Of a DNA stretch of 64,000 nt, positions 17,133 through 27,143 are shown in pieces. A program made the translations under genes and the position numbers. The notes under the pieces are model-generated. The model searched no databases. It was given only the letters and a program-made list of their open reading frames with translations, and was not told where the DNA came from. The stretch covers positions 255,468-319,467 of the forward strand of contig NZ_MKJU01000027.1 in NCBI RefSeq assembly GCF_001854605.1, read 5' to 3'. This DNA comes from Pseudoalteromonas amylolytica (lineage in GTDB: Bacteria > Pseudomonadota > Gammaproteobacteria > Enterobacterales > Alteromonadaceae). Every line of letters begins with the position of its first letter. Positions within the stretch are counted from its first letter, which is position 1.

Positions 17133-20100
17133 ACATATGATTGGCCAGTGTCAGTGGCAGACCAGTTTTGATGATCAAACTAACGTTACCCAGTTACAAG
17201 ATGCGCTAAGCCAGTGGAGTAACCAAATATTGCCAAGTGTGCTCAATAGTGTGTTTGAGCGCTATTGCCCAGCCGCCCAAACGTGGCGCATTGAGCAGCT
17301 ACATATTGATTTGGGCACGTTGGCACTCAGTGAGCTAGATACTCAATTACCCATAAAAGTGGCGGCAGCACTCGAACAAGCGCTACTGAAAATGTTACAG
17401 CGCTATGGGGCTGACTCACAAAGTGGCAGTGGCAATAAGATGACCATCGTGGGGCAAGATGAGTCTGAGTTGGCTTTATTGCGCTGGTTTTTGCTCTATG
17501 GCGTATCGCCGTGGTGGGTGGTGGGCAACAATAGCCCGTTGCATGTTGTTGACGCACAAATGAGCCAACAGCCCAATGCGCTAGCATCGCTTATTCGTGA
17601 TGTTGGCCACAGAGATGCGGTGCGACGGCGCATTGTTTGGCAATGGGGAGAAGCGAGAACTCGTAAAACGGTACAAATTCTTGAACCATGGAATGCACAG
17701 TTTATTTGTAGTTATGCAGACAATATTTTGTTAGCACAGCAACAGCCACAGAGCCGTATCCCCAAAGATAGCAACCTACAAACGCATCTTTGGTACTGGG
17801 TTTTAACCCATTTGCTGGTAGACCGAGGTACTCTGTTTAACACTTCGCAATTTGTGCGTGCCACGCTTTGGCAAATGGCACAGCACTATCAACTCTCATT
17901 TCATGACCTGCTTGAGCAGATGAGTGAGGTGGCAAAACGCATGCAGGAGACAGGGCTGGTCGCGCCGCAATTTTTGCAGGTGCTGATAGATATTCAACGA
18001 AGTGAACAACAGCAACTCAAAGATGCTTCCAAAGTCGATGTACAAACCGATTTATGGTCAATATTCTCAGGGCTACTACATGACAAACAAGCAAGTATTC
18101 AAGAATATGGTCATACCTACCATTTGACGGAGTTGTTTACTCGATTGGCGCAGGTTGAGCCGAGTAAGATGGCACTTGCACTGAAGCAAGAAGGCCAAGC
18201 CGAAGCGGTTCGAGTACACATCGTTAAGCAATTTAATGAACAACAACTGGCGCATATAGTGGATGTGGTTGCACCCCACGATACGTCATTTATTTTGGCA
18301 CATGTGTCACATACGCAAACCTTGCTTAAAGCGCAGCATTTAGACCCTGAAGTTATTTGGCGTGTATTGCTTGCTTATCTATTTGTGAATAGGGGCAGCT
18401 ATTTCAATCGCAGACAGTTTGTGCATACTACCCTCTCGCAAGTTAGCCAGCACTTTGGTGTAGATTACCACTTAGTTTTGCTGTTATTACAGCAAACTAA
18501 TAGTCTGCCCAGTAAAGCAGGCCAACAATACGAATTATTCACCATCTTGGCTGACTTACAACAACGCCAAGCCAAGCAAGAGCAGCACAATGATACGTTT
18601 TGGTTGAAACAGTACGGGGCGCTGATTGATGAGCAAGTGCAACACAGCTCTGATTATCCCTCCCTTATGTTCGGGCAGTTAAACACTTTAAGTTGGCAGC
18701 ATGCACTGCGAGGGATGATCATGGTGCGCCCCGTAGGCAGCCCTCGCTCCTTGTATAGTCTACTAAAGCGCCATCACTTGGGTGTCTCGCAGCGTTATCA
18801 GCTTGCGCAAAAGCTGGTGGCGGCAATGACGTCATCTGGAATGCTACTGTGGAGTGACGTTAAGCAATTAATACACGCTTTATCGCCCAATTATGCATCT
18901 GAATCGATACAGCTTATCAGCGCCCTACACAACTGGCAGCAACAAGGACTCATGCCTCAGGTTACTCAGCATTGGTCGTTAACGCAGCTAATTGAAAGCA
19001 TCGCTTTTAGTTTGCTGAATCAGCCAGAAGTTAACAGTATTGAGCAATGGTTTATACGCACAACAGGCCATATAGCGCAACGGTTCTCTTTGTCTCACAG
19101 TGCTCTGCTACAGCAAATATGGTCAAATGTGCAGTTGGAAAGTCAGCCTCATGAAGTATTAGAAAAGTCATTGGTACAGAGCTTAAAAGGCGCCTTGAGT
19201 GCAGACTTACTAGCGCTACCCTCAACTTACGACAGAGTACCAGAGCATGTGATCTATGCGCCATTAAGTTATAGCCTGATCAAGACGTTTAAAGCATTAG
19301 CATTACGCTTTAATTTACCTACGGAGATGGTATTAAAGCTTTGCGCTGAATTTGCCTGTAAAGGGGGCTTACACAAAGAGATAAAAAGCTTTGCCGAGTT
19401 GCCTGGTCAAAAAGTCACATCTTTTTTAAACCATCTTGCGACTCACTTCGTGCTGCCAGTAACAAAGCTACGTCGTTATTTAGTTGTACAATTTGCTCGA
19501 ACAACATCAATGCGCCGCTCAGTGCAAAAAATGCAGGATGTTTCTGCTGATGCGTCAGCGACAGATGCCATGGTTGGCAAAATGACCACGCTTGTAAAGC
19601 CCAAAACGTCACGTATTGCGATTAAGCAAATCAGTCAAACAGTTTTGCAAATGGAAGCGCGCCGACAGGCACATACGTACACTGAAAAAAATAGTGGTTC
19701 TGTTGGTGAGATGACATCCAGTTCGGTGGCGACCAAGGCCGCAGAAATCAAATCTATCGCGCCTTTGTCATCTACCAGCAAACCCGCTAACACTGTACTT
19801 GTCCTACAAGCACAAGAAAACTTACTAAACAATAGGATACGGCTTAGTCAGCAAGCTTATAAGCGTGCCCTCAAGCTGAGCCGCCAATCGGTGTCTGAAC
19901 TGTTGACGTGCTTGCTGAATATGCGAGGTTCAAAGCATGTATTTATTTATGAACTGACAAAGGTCGCAGATCATAAAGACCTACTTAACTGGTTGTTAAA
20001 CCCTTTTGATACAGCGACTAAAGCGTGCTGGTTGTATCGACTGTATTTGGCCTCAGAGTCAGGCAAAAAAGGTTCAGTGAGTATGTCTGAAAAGCCGCTT

Positions 20101-22068
20101 AATTTCGATGAATTGTTTGCTATGGTGGTTAAGCAGCTTCGTGATGAGCAACAGCATTTAGGTGTCATGATAGTGCAAAAAGTTGCAGTGATGAGCACTC
20201 CTAACGGACAACTTAAGTCATTGTTGCAAAGTCCTTTATTACGTTCTTGGCTGCGCCCCGTGTTGCCTGACATATGGCAAGGTGTGGCTGCATGTGACAA
20301 ATGGTGCCAACAAATACATACATGGTTGCACAGTGCGATAGCTGCGGGTGATGAGAGCAATCTACAGTTTTTCAAAACACAACACATGCTTCAAAAAAAT
20401 GATGCCAAGCTTGCTAAAAGTCTATTTTGGCAACTGTTGACACAGCATTTTAATAGTTGTCTTCACGCTGCTACTCGTTCTTTGCACAGTGCAATGTTCA
20501 CCAAAGAGCTAGCAACTCAGTTAATTGCAATATTGATCTTAAGATGGACTCAGGCACATTCATTGAACTTAGCGCTCAGTGTTGCACAGCTTGAGCGGTA
20601 TTCGCAAAGCAAGGGACTAGGCTTTGTGCTGCCTCAGTCATCATGGACAAATATTGTCAATAAGCTCAAACGTGTGACCAACCAAGGCAGCTTTACAGAT
20701 ATTGCACAAAATTTATCGGCTCAAAGCTCTGCTGATGAGCACACAGCGAAGCGCTTAACGGATGGTACAAGCGTTGTGTCTGCTCAAGCAAGTAGAGTAA
20801 AGCAAGCTGATTTGCACAAAGGTGATGGGTTAAGTCGTGAGCCGAAGCGACAGTATTTTGATGGCACAGACCACTGTGATTGGCGGCAAGATTTTGATGG
20901 TGTATACCTCAATCGAAGCAACATCAAAGCCATTTTTGAGTATTGGCTTTGCCATGGTGTTCGACCTCATTTTATCGACCTACACGCCTCGTTCAGTGGT
21001 GCAAGATTGCTAAATGATATGCAGCTGCATAAGCCTAAGCTTTGGTGCGATACGCTTGCTCCCTTGCTTGATGACGATAATGTTCGTGCTCGTGTTGCCA
21101 ACCACATCACCCTTTTAACACTACTTGATGCCCTTACCCGAGCAGGTAAGTTGACTTCGCTACAACTCACTATGTTCAGCGAGGTAGAACATGTACTCAA
21201 GGCGTTTGCAAGCTCGGGGATTGCACTAAATGAACAAGAGTGTGAGCAATTTTTGCTGATATGCCTATTGCGAGCGCTAGCGAACAATGAGTTAGCAGAA
21301 CTTAGCGCCGAGTCACTGCTACAAGCAATATGTTGGCAATTAGTACAGCATCAAGTGTGTAGTGCTGACGACTTAGCTCGGGCGCTGGGTCAAGACGCAA
21401 TACCAAATTTACCCCATGTAATGAATGCGTTGAGTGAGTTGCGCAAACAGTTATCTCGTTATCAGCAAAGTACAAAAAGACACTCTGACAGCCCATTACA
21501 ACATGAGGCGCTAGCGCAAGTGTTAGGTGAAAAGGAAAATAACGCGCCAGAGCAGCCCACAGAGTTTCCGATGAGCGTGCCCAACGCAGGGCTGGTGCTT
21601 ATACAAAGTTTTATACCCCATTTATTCGAGCGTTTAGGTTTGGTCAGTGACGACAAGTTTGTCAGTGAGCAAAAACAGCGTGCTGCTGTGCATTACTTAC
21701 AGTTTTTGGTCACCGGGCAAAGTGCAACAGAAGAGCATCATTTAATTTTAAACAAGCTGATGTGTGGCTATGGCGTCACGCAGCCTGTTGAAGCGGGAGT
21801 AACGTTAAGTCAAAGCGACATAGACACTATACACAGCTTGATAGAAGCGGTGTGTAACTATTGGCCAGCAATTGGCAAAACGTCAGTAGATGGATTTAGA
21901 GGAAACTGGTTAGTGCGCAATGGCACCCTAACCGAAGCACAAGATCATTGGGATTTGATCGTCGAAAAACGCGTGTATGACATTTTGATCAGCCGTTCAC
22001 CGTTGTCGTATTCGATAGTCAAGTTACCTTGGATGGAAAAACCGATTTACGTAACTTGGCCAACCTAG
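17119..22068 (+). CDS. eCIS tape-measure protein (CIS_TMP family, 1649 aa)
   Basis: The largest gene of the cluster. The N-terminus (HMIGQCQWQTSFDD ... WRIEQLHIDLGTLAL) matches the start of proteins named contractile injection system tape measure protein, which set tube length. The sequence is mainly helical and contains repeated modules. One module type opens with LLRWFLLYGVSPWW (about 17466-17515) and IFEYWLCHGVRPHF (about 20930-20975). A second recurs as VLTHLLVDRGTLFNTSQFV, VLLAYLFVNRGSYFNRRQFV and a degenerate third copy (near 17800, 18370 and 18990). Ser/Lys-rich linkers occur around DNA 19500-19800 and 20750-20840. GGAGG lies 6 bases before the first of three consecutive ATGs. Confidence 0.85.
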   Translation: MMMSKHMIGQCQWQTSFDDQTNVTQLQDALSQWSNQILPSVLNSVFERYCPAAQTWRIEQLHIDLGTLALSELDTQLPIKVAAALEQALLKMLQRYGADSQSGSGNKMTIVGQDESELALLRWFLLYGVSPWWVVGNNSPLHVVDAQMSQQPNALASLIRDVGHRDAVRRRIVWQWGEARTRKTVQILEPWNAQFICSYADNILLAQQQPQSRIPKDSNLQTHLWYWVLTHLLVDRGTLFNTSQFVRATLWQMAQHYQLSFHDLLEQMSEVAKRMQETGLVAPQFLQVLIDIQRSEQQQLKDASKVDVQTDLWSIFSGLLHDKQASIQEYGHTYHLTELFTRLAQVEPSKMALALKQEGQAEAVRVHIVKQFNEQQLAHIVDVVAPHDTSFILAHVSHTQTLLKAQHLDPEVIWRVLLAYLFVNRGSYFNRRQFVHTTLSQVSQHFGVDYHLVLLLLQQTNSLPSKAGQQYELFTILADLQQRQAKQEQHNDTFWLKQYGALIDEQVQHSSDYPSLMFGQLNTLSWQHALRGMIMVRPVGSPRSLYSLLKRHHLGVSQRYQLAQKLVAAMTSSGMLLWSDVKQLIHALSPNYASESIQLISALHNWQQQGLMPQVTQHWSLTQLIESIAFSLLNQPEVNSIEQWFIRTTGHIAQRFSLSHSALLQQIWSNVQLESQPHEVLEKSLVQSLKGALSADLLALPSTYDRVPEHVIYAPLSYSLIKTFKALALRFNLPTEMVLKLCAEFACKGGLHKEIKSFAELPGQKVTSFLNHLATHFVLPVTKLRRYLVVQFARTTSMRRSVQKMQDVSADASATDAMVGKMTTLVKPKTSRIAIKQISQTVLQMEARRQAHTYTEKNSGSVGEMTSSSVATKAAEIKSIAPLSSTSKPANTVLVLQAQENLLNNRIRLSQQAYKRALKLSRQSVSELLTCLLNMRGSKHVFIYELTKVADHKDLLNWLLNPFDTATKACWLYRLYLASESGKKGSVSMSEKPLNFDELFAMVVKQLRDEQQHLGVMIVQKVAVMSTPNGQLKSLLQSPLLRSWLRPVLPDIWQGVAACDKWCQQIHTWLHSAIAAGDESNLQFFKTQHMLQKNDAKLAKSLFWQLLTQHFNSCLHAATRSLHSAMFTKELATQLIAILILRWTQAHSLNLALSVAQLERYSQSKGLGFVLPQSSWTNIVNKLKRVTNQGSFTDIAQNLSAQSSADEHTAKRLTDGTSVVSAQASRVKQADLHKGDGLSREPKRQYFDGTDHCDWRQDFDGVYLNRSNIKAIFEYWLCHGVRPHFIDLHASFSGARLLNDMQLHKPKLWCDTLAPLLDDDNVRARVANHITLLTLLDALTRAGKLTSLQLTMFSEVEHVLKAFASSGIALNEQECEQFLLICLLRALANNELAELSAESLLQAICWQLVQHQVCSADDLARALGQDAIPNLPHVMNALSELRKQLSRYQQSTKRHSDSPLQHEALAQVLGEKENNAPEQPTEFPMSVPNAGLVLIQSFIPHLFERLGLVSDDKFVSEQKQRAAVHYLQFLVTGQSATEEHHLILNKLMCGYGVTQPVEAGVTLSQSDIDTIHSLIEAVCNYWPAIGKTSVDGFRGNWLVRNGTLTEAQDHWDLIVEKRVYDILISRSPLSYSIVKLPWMEKPIYVTWPT

Positions 22069-22124
22069 TTGGTGATGTAACCCAAGGATGTAATTCACAT
22101 TGATTGATATGAAAGAAGGATAAG

Positions 22125-23915
22125 GTGAAAGGTATGAACACATACTCCGAAAACCTGCAGAAAACGGTCAGCTCAACGCTTGGCGGCTTGTATGCAGAGG
22201 AACAAAAAATTCAGTCTGACCAGCGCAGTGCAGAATATAACTTATATTATGCCCAAGGTGCACTGATCAGCTGTGGAGATCACAAGGCGCACACTCATGA
22301 TCAGTTAGCACAGGCCAGAGCGGTTAATGAACAAGCGGTGCTGTGCGACAACATTGTGGTCAACTTGGCGGACACCGCGACACAGCAGCAATCTAATACC
22401 ACAACGGCAATCAGCAATGTGGCAACGGCGGCAGCTAATATTAAAGCGGCGTCAAATTCTATTTCGAAAATAGCGGCCAATGTGGGGAGTGCGCTCAATA
22501 TCGCTTTGGCGTCTTGTTATAACACGGATATCTACAAAAAGACGCAACAGGCAAACCATTTCATTTCAGAGACGGCAAACGAAGCCGAGTATACTTCAAA
22601 ACTGGCGATGGAAGCATCTAGTAAAAGTTCTGAATTAATGAGCTCGGATGTGGTCGCGAATGTGACGACTTCAAAAAATGCACTCGAAGCTTTGTTAACT
22701 GAATTGAACGATGAGGTTGCCAAGTTGACCACACAATACGAAAGTGATCAGCTGACAGAAAACGATGATAAAAAAGCTGAACGCAAAGCTGAAGGCGTAC
22801 TTAAAGATGCCAAAAGTGAGCTGCTAGGGGTCGATGATTCAATTATAACAGCTAATACTAACCTAAACTTGGATCTTACTTGCACGTTAACCCCACAAAG
22901 CGGGTCAATAGAAGTGGCTAGTACTGAGTATCTAGGGCCATTTTATCGTCACCCCGCCAACTTACCAATCATTCCATCAGCAACTAACCAACAATTCGTA
23001 TTTTTTGCCAAAGCAAGTACTCAGTCGAGTATAACGCTGGAGCAGATTGAAACCTTATTTGGTGAATACTATAAAGCCCCAGCCTCTGGAGGCTCCAACC
23101 AAGAAACGCCAGCCCAAGAAACACCAGCCAATCGTTTTTACTTGATGGCACCGAGTGATGATCAACATTATCAATCCATAACCAAACACTATGCGGGCAG
23201 CAACAATAGTAATTTGGTAGATATTGATGGACATGCAATTGCGCTAGGTCAGCAATATATCGCTTATGTATATGTTGAGTTGAGCTTAGAGTACCAGCGC
23301 TACATTGGCGTGTACGATAATGTGATCAGCAGCCCTTCAGCCTCATTCACACCGGCTTTAAATGTGCCTTCTGTATCTCAAATTCAAGTAGACACAAATA
23401 GCATTACAGTGACGCTTGATCAGCCAAGTTGCCATGATGAGGGTGAGGTGCATCTTGACTGTAGAGTAATGCTTTTACCTGAGGACAAGCCCGACGAGAG
23501 TGGACTATTGAACTGCTCAGACTACGACACAGTGCCATTTTATTTTAATACAGCGATAGCTCAGCAAGTGTCGAGTGCGAACTATATCAAAGGCACTGTG
23601 AATAATAATTCTGTCACTGCGGATATTACCAGTGACACAACGGATAACTTTGGCGATCCGCTAGATAAGAGTGGCGAAACAACTTATTACGTGGCTGTAC
23701 TGTGCTTACCAGCGGATGCGGCAGATCAAACGAGCTACATACCACACTTAACCTTGGATGGCACAACTTATCCGTCAGGGACTCAACATACTGTGTCACC
23801 TCCAGTAAGTTCAGCATCAGCAAAATCAAGCTCAACAAAATCAAGCTCAGCGAAAAAAACTGCGAGCAAAAAGGCATCGGGTGACAACGAATCAGCCGAA
23901 ACAGACCAAGAGTAA
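22125..23915 (+). CDS. eCIS-associated coiled-coil/beta protein with Lys-Ser-Ala tail (596 aa)
   Basis: Family not recognised with certainty. Residues about 1-245 are Ala/Ser/Thr/Asn-rich helices with heptad character. Residues about 250-560 are beta-rich and contain Pro- and aromatic-rich strands (STEYLGPFYRHPANLPI, RYIGVYDNVIS). The last ~35 residues are low complexity (AKSSSTKSSSAKKTASKKA) and end acidic. A 15-bp near-perfect tandem repeat at 23821-23850 encodes part of that tail. The start used is GTG at 22125 with AAGGA 4 bases upstream; an ATG at 22134 is an alternative. It is followed by a second helical protein. It could be a cargo-loading factor, a lumenal or baseplate-attached component, or a substitute for the missing tail fibre; none of these is proven. 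Confidence 0.7.
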   Translation: MKGMNTYSENLQKTVSSTLGGLYAEEQKIQSDQRSAEYNLYYAQGALISCGDHKAHTHDQLAQARAVNEQAVLCDNIVVNLADTATQQQSNTTTAISNVATAAANIKAASNSISKIAANVGSALNIALASCYNTDIYKKTQQANHFISETANEAEYTSKLAMEASSKSSELMSSDVVANVTTSKNALEALLTELNDEVAKLTTQYESDQLTENDDKKAERKAEGVLKDAKSELLGVDDSIITANTNLNLDLTCTLTPQSGSIEVASTEYLGPFYRHPANLPIIPSATNQQFVFFAKASTQSSITLEQIETLFGEYYKAPASGGSNQETPAQETPANRFYLMAPSDDQHYQSITKHYAGSNNSNLVDIDGHAIALGQQYIAYVYVELSLEYQRYIGVYDNVISSPSASFTPALNVPSVSQIQVDTNSITVTLDQPSCHDEGEVHLDCRVMLLPEDKPDESGLLNCSDYDTVPFYFNTAIAQQVSSANYIKGTVNNNSVTADITSDTTDNFGDPLDKSGETTYYVAVLCLPADAADQTSYIPHLTLDGTTYPSGTQHTVSPPVSSASAKSSSTKSSSAKKTASKKASGDNESAETDQE

Positions 23916-23931
23916 TTAAGGAGAATTCATT

Positions 23932-24750
23932 ATGCCTCAAAATACAACTAATTCGGCAGGCCATGGATACCAGTTAAGCTATGGCGTTGCCCAATCAAAA
24001 AACTCAGACATCCAATCTTTAACGGATCAAGTCACACAGGCTCAGTTTACGGTCAATGAATTATCTAATGTGGTTGCATCGCTGACAGAAAAGCAAGCCT
24101 ATTTTGCCAATTTGCTGGCTTTAGCAAGTAGCAAACAAGCAACATCGCTTAGTCATTACAATCAAGCCAAAACGCTTAGCTCTGATGTTACTGAAACGCT
24201 CAGATATGTAGACATCGTGGCGACTCAAATTGGTGGCCATACTGCAGCGTCGGGATCTTTAAGTCAAAAGCTGTCAGAGACGGCTGAATACATGTCAAAA
24301 CTGATAAACAAGTTGATTTTCTCAGTAGATGTGATTGAAAAGCTGTCTGATTTTGTGAATCGAAGAAAGGCAGTTAATCAGGTGATACCAGATGACCTCA
24401 TCACATTTTTAAACAATGCGGTGGCAGAATCGAATAATGCTGTATCGTTGACACTCACTGCATTACAAAGCTGCTATGCCAGTATTACACCAGTGGCAGA
24501 AACCTCAGAAGTTTCCACAGTGCAATCTACTCAGGCGCATAATTTGTCTGAGCAAGTGACTCATTTGCAGAACTTGTTGCAAGATTTATATGAAGCATCA
24601 ACAGACAGTTACAAGCAAGCACTGTCAGCCAGTAATATGGCGAACACGCAGCTAGAAGATGCACAAGCACAACTGGCTGAAGCAAAAGCTACCTTAGCAT
24701 CGCTTAATGCGGGCTTAGAAGCCGCTAAAGCCGCAGCATTTGCAGCTTAA
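23932..24750 (+). CDS. eCIS-associated helical coiled-coil protein (272 aa)
   Basis: An almost wholly helical, Ala/Ser/Gln-rich protein without Cys clusters, signal peptide or membrane segment. The C-terminal helix (LEDAQAQLAEAKATLASLNA) is a clear coiled coil. Composition and the TAEYMSKLINK segment recall the N-terminal half of the preceding 596-residue protein (NEAEYTSKLAMEA), suggesting the two are distant paralogues or partners. A strong AAGGAG precedes the ATG, 16 bases after the previous stop. MAC-type eCIS carry small genes in this region that help load an effector into the tube lumen; that analogy rests on memory and position only. Confidence 0.65.
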   Translation: MPQNTTNSAGHGYQLSYGVAQSKNSDIQSLTDQVTQAQFTVNELSNVVASLTEKQAYFANLLALASSKQATSLSHYNQAKTLSSDVTETLRYVDIVATQIGGHTAASGSLSQKLSETAEYMSKLINKLIFSVDVIEKLSDFVNRRKAVNQVIPDDLITFLNNAVAESNNAVSLTLTALQSCYASITPVAETSEVSTVQSTQAHNLSEQVTHLQNLLQDLYEASTDSYKQALSASNMANTQLEDAQAQLAEAKATLASLNAGLEAAKAAAFAA

Positions 24751-24826
24751 AGATGAGCACTGGGCAGGGGCTTGTTGAGTAAGATGTACAGCAAGTTCCA
24801 AGCCTAGGTTTGGCAAGGAGTTAGCA

Positions 24827-25672
24827 ATGATATACAAAGATTTCTTCTTCGACAGCTACAACGACAGTGGCTGGATCCCAGTGCATCCGTTTGGCACGCA
24901 AGCAGAGCTGGGCGATGTGTTTCAAATCCATCAAGGGCGCATGCTTACGTTGCTCAATGCTGGATGTGATCTTGATTTAGTGAACCATATTCACGCCAAT
25001 GAACCTTTTACGCTAAGACAAGATGATTGGCGTCATGCTCGGGCGTGTTTAAAGGTTGATGACAGCCTTGTTGTAGAGCAGCAGTTTGAAGAGCAACTTA
25101 TCAAGCGTCAGCAAACCTTTCGCTTTAGTGCCCCGGGCGGCTATCTGTTTTATGGAGATGACCCCTCGGCCACATATATGCGTAATTGGTCACAACTTGC
25201 GCCAGAGCTAATCGTGAAGTTGACACAAAGTAAATATACTTTTCGTCAAGCTTATGTGGTTACTGCGGTGGCTCGAATGTACCGGTGGGGCTTGGCTGTG
25301 GCGGCAACGGATGGGGCTGAGCTTATGCTTGAAGGGGAGCGTGAACATAGTCGCTGCTTGTTTGAACAGCAACACTGTAACATCACCAACAGCAGTGGGT
25401 TGGCGTTTTTTGAGCACAATAATGAGCGACCCATTTACTTTTTTAAAGCCAAAAAGCTCACCATCAGCGACCGTAAATTTGATGAATATTTATATGATTT
25501 GTATAAAAGAGGCACCTTTAAACCTCAGTTACCTATCGACAATTGGCTGCACGCAAATTTATTAAGTCTGGCGACAACCGAGCAATTAAACATCAACACC
25601 TGTCAGGACTTTTTCCAATGGCAAGATGCCACGTTGGATGACGTTTTGCTGTTAACACAAACCCAGCGATAG
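24827..25672 (+). CDS. Uncharacterised eCIS-cluster protein (281 aa)
   Basis: No family recognised. The N-terminus is DFFFDSYNDSGWIPVHPF followed by ELGDVFQIHQGRMLTLLN, a compact, probably beta-rich opening, and the middle contains APGGYLFYGDD and an FRQAYVVTAVARMYRWGLAV segment. No signal peptide or convincing transmembrane helix is seen. AAGGAG lies 7 bases before the ATG, and the AAA+ ATPase gene begins 11 bases after its stop, so the two are probably co-translated and may act together. It could be an assembly factor, an effector or a chaperone; the sequence does not decide. Confidence 0.65.
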   Translation: MIYKDFFFDSYNDSGWIPVHPFGTQAELGDVFQIHQGRMLTLLNAGCDLDLVNHIHANEPFTLRQDDWRHARACLKVDDSLVVEQQFEEQLIKRQQTFRFSAPGGYLFYGDDPSATYMRNWSQLAPELIVKLTQSKYTFRQAYVVTAVARMYRWGLAVAATDGAELMLEGEREHSRCLFEQQHCNITNSSGLAFFEHNNERPIYFFKAKKLTISDRKFDEYLYDLYKRGTFKPQLPIDNWLHANLLSLATTEQLNINTCQDFFQWQDATLDDVLLLTQTQR

Positions 25673-25683
25673 GAGGCTGCACC

Positions 25684-27060
25684 ATGAGCTATCCTCTGGA
25701 ACAGAATTTGGCTGCACTGTATCGAGAAATGGACTGGTTACATTCTGTCGTCAATCAAGTGATCTGTAATTACCTAAAACAGGAAGGGCATGAAAACCAT
25801 TGGTTTGAATTGGCCCCACCTACCGTTGAACAGAAACAGAGCGCATATGAAGACCTCGTGCTCGAATGGGAGCTAGACAGTTTTGAGCGGTTAGCTTTGG
25901 CTTTGGCTATGGCGCCTGCCATCAAGCCTGAGGTGTTAGATATTCTGTTTGGTGTCAATCAGCTCATTGACAGGGGATTTAGTGAGTTTGGTGGGGTGAG
26001 TGACAAAGCATTTGGTGGCTTTTTACCCACAGGGCAAACACTAAACTTTTTGATTGCAGGCAACGATCCGCCGTGGCGCGTATACGTTGACAGGCTGTTG
26101 TCGAGCCGTCACCGCTTTATGGCGGAACAAGTGACTGAGCTGATGAGCGCCGATGCCGCGCTACCGCACTGGGCTGGGGTGTATAAAATCACTGAACACT
26201 GGTTAAACTTCTTACTCACGGGTAATCATGTACAACCTGAGCTCAGTACCAGTTTTCCAGCGCATGCCTTAGAAAGCCCTCACCAGTGGCACGATTTGGT
26301 GCTTGATTACGCGGTAATGAAACGAGTCGATGAAATTCGAGCATGGTTGTCATACGGGCATGTATTGATGACGGACTGGCAGCTTGGCAGAAAAGTAAAA
26401 CCGGGCTATCGCGCGGTATTTTTTGGCCCACCTGGAACCGGGAAAACCATGACTGCGGCATTGCTTGGAAAAGTGACAGAGCGGGAAATCTACCGTGTTG
26501 ACCTATCAATGATAGTGTCAAAGTACATCGGTGAAACCGAGAAAAACTTGTCACGTGTATTTGATGTCGCCAGTTACAAAGATTGGATTTTATTCTTTGA
26601 TGAGGCGGACTCGTTGTTTGGCAAACGGACCGCAACGAGCTCATCCAATGATCGCCACGCCAATCAGCTCACAGGGTATTTATTGCAGCGGATTGAAGAT
26701 TTTCCGGGGACGGTCATTTTGGCCACCAACTTACGTGCCAATATGGATGATGCGTTTACCCGACGCTTCCAAAATATGGTGCAGTTTACCATCCCAGGAC
26801 CACAAGAGCGGTTAAAGCTGTGGCAAAACGCCTTTGATCAAGTTTGTGATCTGGCCGAAGACGTTAACCTTGAGCGGATTGCTCAAGACTTTGAGCTGGC
26901 TGGGGGACAAATCATTAATGTTTTACGCCAATGTGCTCTACAGGCCATTCGCAGAGATGAACGTGTGGTCTATCAGGCCGACTTACTAGAGAGTATTCGT
27001 CAAGAGTTTCAAAAGGATAATAAGACAATCAATATCTCTGGTGTGGAGGCATTACGTTGA
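25684..27060 (+). CDS. eCIS AAA+ ATPase (Pvc15-like)
   Basis: A 458-residue AAA+ ATPase of the kind found in nearly every eCIS cluster. The C-terminal half holds the full ATPase core: Walker A GPPGTGKT at 248-255, Walker B ILFFDEAD at 302-309, sensor-1 ILATN at 345-349 and arginine-finger residues R360/R361. The N-terminal ~220 residues are helical and system-specific. The substrate is not known; unfolding or loading cargo, or helping sheath/baseplate assembly, is usually proposed. AGGAGG precedes the ATG. It lies immediately before the DUF4157 protein gene, which is consistent with a role in cargo handling. Confidence 0.92.
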   Translation: MSYPLEQNLAALYREMDWLHSVVNQVICNYLKQEGHENHWFELAPPTVEQKQSAYEDLVLEWELDSFERLALALAMAPAIKPEVLDILFGVNQLIDRGFSEFGGVSDKAFGGFLPTGQTLNFLIAGNDPPWRVYVDRLLSSRHRFMAEQVTELMSADAALPHWAGVYKITEHWLNFLLTGNHVQPELSTSFPAHALESPHQWHDLVLDYAVMKRVDEIRAWLSYGHVLMTDWQLGRKVKPGYRAVFFGPPGTGKTMTAALLGKVTEREIYRVDLSMIVSKYIGETEKNLSRVFDVASYKDWILFFDEADSLFGKRTATSSSNDRHANQLTGYLLQRIEDFPGTVILATNLRANMDDAFTRRFQNMVQFTIPGPQERLKLWQNAFDQVCDLAEDVNLERIAQDFELAGGQIINVLRQCALQAIRRDERVVYQADLLESIRQEFQKDNKTINISGVEALR

Positions 27061-27143
27061 ATAAGACGTAGGCATCAACTAATGATCGCAAGGCAATAGC
27101 AGGGCCAGATATAAACCACTGGTTTTAGAGTAAGGATAGTGAC

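Noticed and set aside
25254..25565. 103-codon alternative frame inside the 281-residue eCIS protein gene
   Set aside because: It is an out-of-frame shadow of a gene with a strong ribosome site and operon spacing.
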